A stretch of DNA of 64,000 bases. It comes from Collimonas rhizosphaerae. GTDB taxonomy: Bacteria > Pseudomonadota > Gammaproteobacteria > Burkholderiales > Burkholderiaceae_D. The stretch covers positions 25,003-89,002 of the forward strand of contig NZ_JBANDC010000021.1 of assembly GCF_038896935.1 (NCBI RefSeq), in the 5' to 3' direction. Position numbers and translations under genes: made by a program. Each line of letters starts with the position of its first letter. The stretch's first letter is position 1. The notes under the pieces are model-generated. The model had not been told where the DNA came from. It did not search any database and saw only the letters and a program-made list of their open reading frames with translations. Positions 7,271 to 15,683 of this stretch are shown piece by piece.

Positions 7271-7873
7271 ATGGGTATCAATTCAATCGGATTGGCAGAT
7301 GCGCTTTTTTCCAAGGTACAGCAGCGAGTGCTGGGGCTGCTGTTCGTCAATGCAGAGCGCAGCTTTTATACAAACGAGATTGTGCGATTTGTCGATTCAG
7401 GAATCGGCGTCGTGCAACGCGAACTGGAAAAGCTGACCGCATCAGGATTGGTGACAACCAAAAGAATCGGCAACCAGAAACATTACCAGGCGAATCGCGA
7501 GGCGCCGATTTTCGAGGAACTGCGCGGCATCATGCTCAAGACAGTCGGCCTGGCGGACATTTTACGCGCCGCGCTATTGCCTCTATCCGATAAAATTCGC
7601 ACAGCTTTTATTTATGGCTCTATTGCCAAAGGCAGCGACACGGCAAAAAGCGACATCGATATATTCATCGTCAGCGACCATGTAGCTTACGCAGATTTGT
7701 ACACCTTGCTAAGCGACAGCGAAGCGAAGCTTGCGAGGCCGGTGAATCCCTCGATTTATTCAATGCAGGAACTGGAACGTAAGCTAATGGAGAAAAATGC
7801 TTTCGTGCTGCGCCTATTGGAGCAGCCGAAAATTTTTCTGCTAGGCTCTGCGGATGTCCTCCCAGAATCTTGA
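7271..7873 (+). CDS. Winged-helix nucleotidyltransferase (MNT antitoxin-type)
   Basis: A 200-residue protein. Residues ~5-75 form a winged helix (RSFYTNEIVRF..GVVQRELEKL), and residues ~95-160 a minimal nucleotidyltransferase with GSIAKGSDTAKSDIDIFIV, which has the Gly-Ser and paired Asp catalytic residues. In MNT/HEPN systems such enzymes neutralise the HEPN ribonuclease by AMP transfer. The following HEPN-like gene starts 20 nt before this stop, as is typical of a pair. The winged helix and the palindrome at the promoter suggest autoregulation. The gene appears intact, but its partner is frameshifted. Confidence 0.8.
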   Translation: MGINSIGLADALFSKVQQRVLGLLFVNAERSFYTNEIVRFVDSGIGVVQRELEKLTASGLVTTKRIGNQKHYQANREAPIFEELRGIMLKTVGLADILRAALLPLSDKIRTAFIYGSIAKGSDTAKSDIDIFIVSDHVAYADLYTLLSDSEAKLARPVNPSIYSMQELERKLMEKNAFVLRLLEQPKIFLLGSADVLPES

Positions 7874-8289
7874 AAACCTGTTCAAGACCGGCAATCTGAA
7901 ATCGGAACCGGCGAACCAGGGCGAATTCAACGGGTTGCTGCGCTCGGCGAAAGCCCGGCTGGCCGATTCCGCCAACACCAGCCTTGCCGTCGAGAGTCGT
8001 TTCGACCTGGCGTATAACGCGTCGCACGCACTGGCGCTGGCTGCCCTGCGCTGGCACGGCTACCGCTCGGATAATCGTTATATTGTTTTCCAATGCCTGG
8101 AACACACTCTGCGAATAAAACCGGAAATCTGGCGCGTGCTAGCGTTATGCCATCAGCGGCGCAATGTGCGCCGAGTATGAAGGCCATCTTGAGGTAGGCG
8201 ATCAATTACTTGCCGAACTGATTGCCGCCACGGATCTGTTGCAAAGGAAAGTCGAAGCATTGGCGCCAGTCAAGCCGACACCCGCGTGA
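7854..8289 (+). pseudogene. HEPN-domain toxin partner, frameshifted near 8160
   Basis: The frame from 7854 encodes a helical HEPN-like protein up to CHQRRN and then stops at 8180. A shift of one base near 8160 restores MCAEYEGHLEVGDQLLAELI and continues to a stop at 8287-8289. The joined product (~144 residues) has family length and the usual RRN...EYEG region, so one extra base has broken the gene. The break lies in the segment expected to carry the conserved Arg...His ribonuclease motif. The result could be an inactive toxin or a sequencing error. It overlaps the MNT gene by 20 nt. Confidence 0.7.
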
Positions 8290-8293
8290 CAGA

Positions 8294-8764
8294 TCACTGC
8301 GCGGCCGGCGCAATCATGTGGATGTGTGAAATGCCGTCTTCGTCGTACAGCTCGCCAACCGGCTGGAAGCCAAAACTGCCATAAAAACGCTGCAAGTGCG
8401 CTTGCGCGCCGATCTTGACCTCATGCCCCGGGAACAGCCTGGCGGTTTGCGCCATTGCCTGCCGCATCAGTTCGTGGCCGGCGCTCTTGCCGCGCAGCTC
8501 GGGCGCGGTCACTACCCGCCCGATCGACGGCAGGTGGAACGCCTTCCCCGGCGGCACGATGCGCGCGTAGGCGCCCAGTTCGCCGTTCGGCAGGTAACCC
8601 AGGCCATGCCAGGAATACAGGTCGACGCCGTCGGCATCCTGGAATACGCAGGTCTGCTCCAGCACGAACACGCGCTGCCGCAATTGCATGGCTGCATACA
8701 ATTGCACGGTGCTCAGCTCCTGGAACGGCAGCCAGTGCCATTCCATCATGGTTGCTTCAGCCAT
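8294..8764 (-). CDS. elaA: GNAT-family acetyltransferase ElaA
   Basis: A 156-residue protein resembling E. coli ElaA over its length: LYA.MQLRQRVFVLEQ, DADGVDL, GELGAYARIV, IGRVVTAPELRGKSAGHELM (acetyl-CoA loop) and LGAQAHLQRFYGSFGF-like KIGAQAHLQRFY. The substrate of ElaA is not established. The ATG at 8764 lies 4 nt after the tldD stop, so the genes are coupled; starts at 8749 or 8746 (MMEWHW) would match E. coli better. Confidence 0.85.
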   Translation of the reverse strand: MAEATMMEWHWLPFQELSTVQLYAAMQLRQRVFVLEQTCVFQDADGVDLYSWHGLGYLPNGELGAYARIVPPGKAFHLPSIGRVVTAPELRGKSAGHELMRQAMAQTARLFPGHEVKIGAQAHLQRFYGSFGFQPVGELYDEDGISHIHMIAPAAQ

Positions 8765-8768
8765 CGCC

Positions 8769-10229
8769 TTAAGCGGTGCCGCCGACGGTCACGCCGTCAA
8801 TGCGCAGCGTAGGCTGGCCGACGCCGACCGGCACGCTCTGGCCTTCCTTGCCGCAAACGCCGACGCCGGGATCGAGCTTCATGTCGTTGCCGATCATGGA
8901 GACCCGGTTGAGCACGTCCGGGCCGTTGCCGATCAGCGTGGCGCCCTTGACCGGATAGGTGACCTTGCCATTTTCGATCATGTAGGCTTCGCTCGCCGAA
9001 AACACGAACTTGCCGTTGGTGATATCAACCTGGCCGCCGCCGAAATTGACTGCGTACAAACCGTTCTTCACCGACGCCAGGATTTCCGCCGGATCCTTGT
9101 CGCCGGCCAGCATGTAAGTGTTGGTCATGCGCGGCATCGGCAGGTGGGCGAACGATTCGCGGCGAGCATTGCCGGTCACCGGCATCTTCATCAGGCGCGC
9201 GTTCATGGTGTCCTGGATATAGCCTTTCAGGATACCGTCTTCAATCAGGGTGGTGCACTGGCTAGGATTGCCTTCGTCGTCGATATTCAACGAACCGCGG
9301 CGGTCGGCAATCGTGCCGTCATCCACCACGGTAACGCCCTTGGCCGCCACCCGTTCGCCGATGCGGCCGGAGAAGGTGCTGGAGCCTTTGCGGTTGAAAT
9401 CTCCCTCCAGTCCATGGCCGATTGCTTCATGCAGCAGGATACCGGGCCAGCCAGGTCCAAGCACCACGGTCATCGGACCTGCCGGAGCCGGCCGCGCGTC
9501 CAGGTTGACCAGCGCCGAGGCGACTGCATCGGCCGCGTACTCCTCCAGCAAGGCATCGCTGAAATAGCTGTAACTGTAGCGTCCGCCGCCGCCGCTGCTG
9601 CCGGTTTCGCGGCGCCCGTTCTGTTCGACGATGACGGTCACCGACAAGCGCACCAGCGGCCGGATATCGGCAGCGATCACGCCGTCGCTGCGCGCCACCA
9701 GCACCACATCGTATTCGGCGGCCAGGCCGGCCATCACTTGCACCACGCGCGGATCCTTGGCGCGCGCCATCCGCTCTACCCGTTCCAGCAGCTTGACCTT
9801 TTCGGTGGCGTCCAGCGACACCAGCGGATCGTGCGGCAGGTACAGCGAGCGGCCGCCGCTTTGCGCCATGCCGGCAGCGATCTTGACCTTGCCGGCGCCC
9901 TGGCGCGCGATGGTGCGGGTAGCTACCGCCGCATCGTGCAAGGCGCGTTCGGAAATTTCATCGGAATAGGAAAACGCAGTCTTGTCGCCGGAGATGGCGC
10001 GCACGCCTACTCCCTGGTCGATGGAAAAACTGCCGGTCTTGACGATGCCTTCTTCCAGGCTCCAGCCTTCGCTCTTGGTGAACTGGAAATAAAGATCGGC
10101 GTAGTCGACCTTGTGCGTGAACATGGTCCCCAGCGCTTTCAGCAAGCTCGATTCGTCCAGCCCGAACGGGGTCAGCAGGATATCGCGTGCAATGGCTAAA
10201 GTACCGAGGTTTGGTTCGAATGGTTTCAT
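8769..10229 (-). CDS. tldD: Metalloprotease TldD
   Basis: A 486-residue protein aligned throughout with E. coli TldD: LYFQ, GVGVRAISGDKTAF, SGGGGR, and the zinc motif HEAIGHGLEGDF (HExxxH) near residue 270. It ends in QPTLRIDGVTVGGTA as in TldD. TldD works with TldE/PmbA in processing peptides such as microcins and antitoxins; tldE is not in this window. The start at 10229 (MKPFEPN) is chosen because a GGAA box precedes it and the family begins here. Part of the minus-strand run yhdP-nit-tldD-elaA, as in many betaproteobacteria. Confidence 0.95.
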   Translation of the reverse strand: MKPFEPNLGTLAIARDILLTPFGLDESSLLKALGTMFTHKVDYADLYFQFTKSEGWSLEEGIVKTGSFSIDQGVGVRAISGDKTAFSYSDEISERALHDAAVATRTIARQGAGKVKIAAGMAQSGGRSLYLPHDPLVSLDATEKVKLLERVERMARAKDPRVVQVMAGLAAEYDVVLVARSDGVIAADIRPLVRLSVTVIVEQNGRRETGSSGGGGRYSYSYFSDALLEEYAADAVASALVNLDARPAPAGPMTVVLGPGWPGILLHEAIGHGLEGDFNRKGSSTFSGRIGERVAAKGVTVVDDGTIADRRGSLNIDDEGNPSQCTTLIEDGILKGYIQDTMNARLMKMPVTGNARRESFAHLPMPRMTNTYMLAGDKDPAEILASVKNGLYAVNFGGGQVDITNGKFVFSASEAYMIENGKVTYPVKGATLIGNGPDVLNRVSMIGNDMKLDPGVGVCGKEGQSVPVGVGQPTLRIDGVTVGGTA

Positions 10230-10330
10230 TGGTATTCCGGTTTTACTGTGGTGTTGGTACGGATTGTAGAGCATCCGAGGCGGGGCTGGCCTCGACGGCG
10301 AAAATAGTCATATCGTATTGCCAATTATTC

Positions 10331-11152
10331 CTATAATTTGCGATGCAGCAATGCTGGCAGGCTATCCCGCACTCCCTTAAGGAAATGGGGGTCGATACTG
10401 CCGCTGACAAGGCCCTCGCCTTCCGCCAGCACCGATTTAATTTCGCCCCAGGGGTCGATCAGCATGCTGTGGCCCCAGGTGCGCCGGCCGTTGGGGTGTT
10501 TGCCGCCCTGCGCCGCCGCCAGCACGTAACACTGGTTTTCGATGGCACGGGCGCGCAGCAGGATTTCCCAGTGCGCCTTGCCGGTGGTGTAGGTAAACGC
10601 CGCCGGCACCACGATCAGGGCGCAATCTCCCAGCGCCCGGTACAGCTCGGGGAAACGCAGGTCATAGCAGACCGACAAGCCGACCTTGCCGAACGGCGCC
10701 TGGAAACTGCCGGTGTCCTTGCCGTAGACGATGGTGCGCGCCTCGTCGTAGGATTCTTCGCCCTTGCTGAAGCTGAACAGGTGGATCTTGTCGTAGCGGC
10801 TGGCCAGCCGGCCGTCGGGATCGTAGACCAGGGTGGTGTTGAGCACCTTGCCGGCTTCATCGGCAATCATCGGCAAGGTGCCGCCGATCAGCCAGATACC
10901 GTATTCTTTCGCCAGTTGCGCCATGAAAGCCTGGATCGGCCCTTCGCCCAGGATTTCAGCGCAGGTCAGCTTGTCGGTGTCCACCATGCCCATGATGGGC
11001 CAGTATTCGGGCAGCAGCGCCAGCTGCGCGCCCTGTGCAACCGCCTCAGCGACCAGGCGCCGCGCGGTGTTGAAATTTTCTTCCAGCACCGGCGTCGACA
11101 CCATCTGGATTGCGGCGACATTGAAACTGGCTGGGCTGAGTGCTTGGTTCAT
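10331..11152 (-). CDS. Carbon-nitrogen hydrolase (Nit1-type amidase)
   Basis: A 273-residue nitrilase-superfamily enzyme. The catalytic triad is visible: Glu in LLPEYW, Lys in YDKIHLF and Cys in VCYDLRFPELY. The last motif is typical of the Nit1/NitFhit branch, which hydrolyses deaminated glutathione; that specific activity is inferred. It sits between yhdP and tldD, a common betaproteobacterial arrangement. Complete, with an ATG start and family-typical length. Confidence 0.88.
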   Translation of the reverse strand: MNQALSPASFNVAAIQMVSTPVLEENFNTARRLVAEAVAQGAQLALLPEYWPIMGMVDTDKLTCAEILGEGPIQAFMAQLAKEYGIWLIGGTLPMIADEAGKVLNTTLVYDPDGRLASRYDKIHLFSFSKGEESYDEARTIVYGKDTGSFQAPFGKVGLSVCYDLRFPELYRALGDCALIVVPAAFTYTTGKAHWEILLRARAIENQCYVLAAAQGGKHPNGRRTWGHSMLIDPWGEIKSVLAEGEGLVSGSIDPHFLKGVRDSLPALLHRKL

Positions 11153-11217
11153 TGTGCTGGCTCCTGTGCTGGGGCAGCTGCCGGAGCGGCTGCCTGGATA
11201 ACTGCTTGGCTGGCTGC

Positions 11218-14200
11218 TTAGCGGCCGGACGACAGGTCGGGGGTGCCGGCCGCCGGCGTGTCGGTCTTGTGGTCCAGCTTGGTCACGACCGGATCGGTCC
11301 AGCCGCCGGTAATATTATATTCAAAGGTGAAGGCCCGCATCAGCGGGTCGCGCAGGAACAGCTGCGCCAGGAAAGTGCCGATGCCGATCACCGGATTGAT
11401 CGCCAGCGCCACCACCGAAGCGGTGCCGGCATTGATTTCCGGCAGCACCGCAACATGCAGGTCCTGGGTCTCGCGCGCGATATCGGCGACGCCATCCATC
11501 AGCACCGTGGCGCTCACGCCGCGCATCTTGAAATTGTCGGTATGCGCCTTGCCCTGGGTGATCGAAGCGGTGCCGACCACGCTGTCGAAAGCGAAACCTT
11601 CAGAAAAAATATCGCGGAAATCCAGGGTCAGGCGGCGTGGCAGCGATTGCAGGCTGAGCACGCCGAGCAGCTTGGCGGCGCCGGGATCGACCTTCAGGAA
11701 CTGGCCGGCCGCCATGTCCAGGTTGATCTGGCCGGACAGCGACGGGATATCCATGGTGAACGGCAACCCCTTCCAGCTGACTTCGCCATCCATGCGTCCC
11801 TTGGCGGCCCGCAGCACATGCGCAAAACCGAAGCGATCCAGCAGCTTGCCGGCGTCGGCGATATCCATGGCGTAGGTCAGGCTGGTGGTGTTGTCGCCGT
11901 TGACGGTGGTCCATTTGCCGTCGGCCTTCAATTCCGCATCGGGATTCTTGATCGACAGCTTATGGATGCGCCATTCGTTGCCGACATTGGCGCGCACGTT
12001 GTTGGCGCTCAGTTCAAGCCGCCCGAGCTTCTTGCCCAGCAGCTGGAAATCCTCGGCGATGATGTCCAGCCCTGGAATCTGGGTAGAGCCGCCCTTGCCT
12101 TCCAGCACGTCGCCGACATCCGTCTCGCCGCCTTGCGGAATGATCAGCGAAGACAGGCGCGCGGTCACCTTGCCCAGGCCGCGGCCCGATGGCGCGGCAT
12201 TCCAGGTGACGTAGCCCGAAGCCTGCCTGGAATCGATGTTGACCTGCCAGGCGTTTTTCTGATGGGTAGCGCCCAGCACCACATTGTCCAGCGTCTTGCC
12301 CAGCAGGACCAGCTGGCCGGCCTTGACCGACACCAGGTTCGGTTCGGCATACTGCGCCAGGCCGGTCAGGGGTGTTTCCTCGCCGGCCTTGGCGGCGCCA
12401 TCTTCGTTCAAGGCGCCGGCCAGGTTGTTCCAGGCGTCGACATTCAAGGTCTTGGCATTCATGTTGATCGCCAGCCCGCTATCCGGGTCCGGCGCCGGCG
12501 CATTGATGCCGATGCCGCCGCGCAGGATTTTCCAGTCGGCCGGTTTACCGTTCTCGGCGGCGCTCTTGCCGAGCGGCTTCTGCCGCTGGTAACGCGCAAC
12601 GACGGCCGATCCCAGCGCCAGCTTGAGTTCGTCGCGCGCCATCGCCGCATCGTCGGAAGCTACGCCCAGCCACTCGAACTTGAGCGGCATCGCTTCGCTG
12701 GCGCTCTTGCGCAAGGGTTCCGGGAAATCCAGGCCGATGCCTTGCAGGCTGGATTCGACCACCAGCTCAGGATGATGCTCTCGGATCGCCACGGTGGCGG
12801 TATAGCGGCTGCTGCCGCTGGCGTGCGACAGCAGCTTTTGCATCGACGCGGCCGGATACATGGCGCGCAAGCCGTCGGCGCCGGCGCTGCCTTCGATCTT
12901 GATCACAGTCTGGCGATCGGCCTGGGTGCCGCCGCTGGCTTGCACCGGCCCGCCCAGCAGGCTGCCTTTGATGCCGTTCAGGTTGAAGCCCTTTTCATTG
13001 AATTCAAGCTGGCCGGTGGCGTTGGCGATAGGCGGGATGATCTTTTGCAGGACCACGTCATTGTTCTGGAATTGCAGCACGCCGGTGACCTTGGCGTCGA
13101 TCACATGCGCCAGCGGCAGTTGCAGGTTCAACTGCAGCTTGGCATTGCCCTTGGCTTGCGATTCGCTGGTGAAACCGTCGATCCAGTGCAGCACCGGACT
13201 ATTGTTGGTGAACTGCACGAAATTCTGCAAGGCGCCGGCGGCGGTGCCGTCGATCAGCAGCATCTCGTCATGCGACGCCAGGTCCGGCACTGTCGCCGTC
13301 ACGTCGCTTACCGTCACCGCCGAGGTTTGCGCGGTGGCGGCTTTGATCTGCAAGCGCGTACGGTCCACCGCAAACGTGCCTTCGATCTTTTCCAGCAGCG
13401 GCCACAGCGGCTGCTTGCCATCCTGGCCGACGTGGGAGGGGTCGTATTCCAGCGTGCCGTTTTCTATCTTGCCGGCGACGCTGAATTCGCCTTTCGGTTT
13501 AGCGTTCGCGGTGTCCGTGTGAAACGGGAAATCGGCCAGGTCGCCCTTGAGCCTGATCGTCACGTCTTTCGCCTTGCCCTCCTTGAGCGCGCCGACCAGC
13601 CAGTTGCGCAAATGCTCGGGGGTATGCAGCGGCAGGTAAGTGCCGATTTTCTTGAGGTTGAATTCGCTGATGCTGCCGGTCATGTCGATCACCCCCAGCG
13701 CGACGCCGTGGCGGTCTTGCAGCGGCAGCAGATGCGTGCCCGAGAGCGATCCCGCCAGGCCGTCCTGGACAAAATCCATGCTGTCGATCTGCAGCAGCAC
13801 ATTCTTTTGCTGGAAATGCCAGCGCGCCTGCATGTCGAGCTTGTCGAAGGGCAGCAGCGGCGTATCGAAGAAGCCGGGCAATTCCAGCTGGGTTTTTTCC
13901 GATTTCAGGCTGACGCTGCCGCCGTCCTGGTTGGCGTCGACACTGCCGCTCAGGTTCTCGATCCCCGGAATGCCAGGCACCGCGGCTTGCGCCGGCTGGC
14001 TGGCGGTCTTGGGCTGCGCCGCATGCGGCGCCTGGGCGTTGACGGTCAAACCGTCGAACTGGCCTTTGGCGCTGTACGACACGATTGCCGGATAAGCGCC
14101 CTGCCACTGCGCGGCAAAGTCGCGCAACTGGCCGCGTGGCGCAAAATCGTCAATCATCTTGATCTGCGCGGCTGTCAGCGGCAAGCGCTGGGCGAAACTC

Positions 14201-15414
14201 GCCAATGTCTGCAAATCCAGCTGTTTGGCTTGCAAGCTGTATTTTTCCGCCTGCTTGCCGCGCGCCGGCGCATAGGATTCGCTGATGGTGGTGCGCGGCA
14301 GGCTCAGGCCGTCCGCGGTTTTCAGGGAAAAATCGGTGAGCGTCACGGCATGGCCGTTGGCGCCGAAGGTCGGCGCGCCATCTTGCGGCGCCGGCCCCAG
14401 TTCCTCATGCGCGGAAATGCGTCCGCTGATATTCGCCAGGCTGAGCGGCTGCAGGTCGGGCCGCAGCTGCATGGCCAGGTCGTTCAGCTCCAGGTCGGCG
14501 GTAAAGTTGCTGACCTTGGCATGGTCCAGGTCAAGCCAGGCTTGCACCGCGCCCTTGCCCTGGCTGATCTCGAAGGGATAATCGAAGTAAGGCTTCCACA
14601 CCGTCAGGTCGGCATCGTGCAGGTTCGCGTAAAGGGTGCCGGTCCAGCGCTTGAAATCGGCGGTCTTGTGGGTAAATACCGGATGGACAAAATCCGCCCG
14701 CAGATCCAGCGGCGCCGCAAATGAGGCAGGCGGCGTCGCCCGCGCCGACAGCTGATGGCGGCGCCAGCGGTTTTGCAGCACCAGGTCGATATTGGCCAGG
14801 ACCAGCTCTGGCGCCTTGCGCAGGTCGTCGCGCCAGCGTACCTGGCCGCCGCGGATCACGATCTTGCGCTGGGCCAGCAGCCATTCGGCGCCGGCGCCGT
14901 CGTTTTCCTGCTTGGAGTTGACCAGGATGCCGGCGACGAACAGGTTGCCCTGGGCATCGCGCTCGATTTGCAAATCGGGTTTATTGATCTCCAGCGAAGC
15001 CAGCCGCACCGCCCCCACCAGCGCCGAACGCCAGGAAATGGTGGCCGCCACCTGCGGCAGCGTCAGCGCCGGCTGGCCGCCCTTGTCGTGCACCACGACG
15101 TTGTCCAGCACCAGGCGCGGCTGCAAGCCATGCCAGGAGGCCTGGATCGTGCCGATCGAAATCGGATTGCCGACTGTCTTGCTGACGATATGCTCGACCT
15201 CGGCCTTGTAGTAGCCGACGTTCGGCAGCACTACATAACGCAAACCCAGGAACAGTCCGCAAAACAGAAAATACGCCACCACCACCAGCGTCAGCAAAGC
15301 CCCCAGCAGATGGTGGGTGACCAGGTTAACGTGTCTATAGGTGGCGATCCCAGCGCGCCAGCAGATTTGAAGCTTGCTGGCCGGCGGCGGGATTTTTGCT
15401 TGTTCTTCCAACAT
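11218..15414 (-). CDS. yhdP: YhdP-family AsmA-like envelope protein
   Basis: A very large protein (1398 residues) with one N-terminal transmembrane segment (residues ~35-58) followed by a long beta-rich region, as in YhdP/TamB/AsmA-like proteins. C-terminal signatures include LDMAAGQFLKVDPGAAKLLGVLSLQSLPRRL-like and DNFKMRGVSATVLMDG-type sequence. YhdP helps transport phospholipids to the outer membrane in enterobacteria. The ATG at 15414 is preferred over the TTG immediately before it; the ribosome-binding site is weak. The other strand also has a long open frame over this gene (11140-14724), a codon-bias shadow. Followed by nit-tldD-elaA. Confidence 0.9.
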   Translation of the reverse strand: MLEEQAKIPPPASKLQICWRAGIATYRHVNLVTHHLLGALLTLVVVAYFLFCGLFLGLRYVVLPNVGYYKAEVEHIVSKTVGNPISIGTIQASWHGLQPRLVLDNVVVHDKGGQPALTLPQVAATISWRSALVGAVRLASLEINKPDLQIERDAQGNLFVAGILVNSKQENDGAGAEWLLAQRKIVIRGGQVRWRDDLRKAPELVLANIDLVLQNRWRRHQLSARATPPASFAAPLDLRADFVHPVFTHKTADFKRWTGTLYANLHDADLTVWKPYFDYPFEISQGKGAVQAWLDLDHAKVSNFTADLELNDLAMQLRPDLQPLSLANISGRISAHEELGPAPQDGAPTFGANGHAVTLTDFSLKTADGLSLPRTTISESYAPARGKQAEKYSLQAKQLDLQTLASFAQRLPLTAAQIKMIDDFAPRGQLRDFAAQWQGAYPAIVSYSAKGQFDGLTVNAQAPHAAQPKTASQPAQAAVPGIPGIENLSGSVDANQDGGSVSLKSEKTQLELPGFFDTPLLPFDKLDMQARWHFQQKNVLLQIDSMDFVQDGLAGSLSGTHLLPLQDRHGVALGVIDMTGSISEFNLKKIGTYLPLHTPEHLRNWLVGALKEGKAKDVTIRLKGDLADFPFHTDTANAKPKGEFSVAGKIENGTLEYDPSHVGQDGKQPLWPLLEKIEGTFAVDRTRLQIKAATAQTSAVTVSDVTATVPDLASHDEMLLIDGTAAGALQNFVQFTNNSPVLHWIDGFTSESQAKGNAKLQLNLQLPLAHVIDAKVTGVLQFQNNDVVLQKIIPPIANATGQLEFNEKGFNLNGIKGSLLGGPVQASGGTQADRQTVIKIEGSAGADGLRAMYPAASMQKLLSHASGSSRYTATVAIREHHPELVVESSLQGIGLDFPEPLRKSASEAMPLKFEWLGVASDDAAMARDELKLALGSAVVARYQRQKPLGKSAAENGKPADWKILRGGIGINAPAPDPDSGLAINMNAKTLNVDAWNNLAGALNEDGAAKAGEETPLTGLAQYAEPNLVSVKAGQLVLLGKTLDNVVLGATHQKNAWQVNIDSRQASGYVTWNAAPSGRGLGKVTARLSSLIIPQGGETDVGDVLEGKGGSTQIPGLDIIAEDFQLLGKKLGRLELSANNVRANVGNEWRIHKLSIKNPDAELKADGKWTTVNGDNTTSLTYAMDIADAGKLLDRFGFAHVLRAAKGRMDGEVSWKGLPFTMDIPSLSGQINLDMAAGQFLKVDPGAAKLLGVLSLQSLPRRLTLDFRDIFSEGFAFDSVVGTASITQGKAHTDNFKMRGVSATVLMDGVADIARETQDLHVAVLPEINAGTASVVALAINPVIGIGTFLAQLFLRDPLMRAFTFEYNITGGWTDPVVTKLDHKTDTPAAGTPDLSSGR

Positions 15415-15683
15415 CAATCAGAATGGGTAAAATTAATCATTGTGAGACAGCGGCTAGGGCCTGTTACTCTGTCCCCCAACTGAGCAGGGATAGGAAGTAA
15501 AATAAATCGGCTGCATCTGGGTGTTTCCAGAGTGGCAAGCTGTTGATGTTCGACAAGCCGCCAAGCCATATGTTCGCATGGATCATGCCCGCGCATAGCT
15601 AAAAAAACAAAAAGACCGTCGAAAACCCTGCTATTTTCTTTGAATTTTGCGCCATTTACCCTTCAATCCCTGATCTCATCCCC

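Noticed and set aside
11140..14724. A 1194-codon open frame on the + strand opposite yhdP
   Set aside because: It is a codon-bias shadow: low-complexity, Gln/Arg/His-rich translation without recognisable domains, while the minus-strand yhdP has clear family structure.
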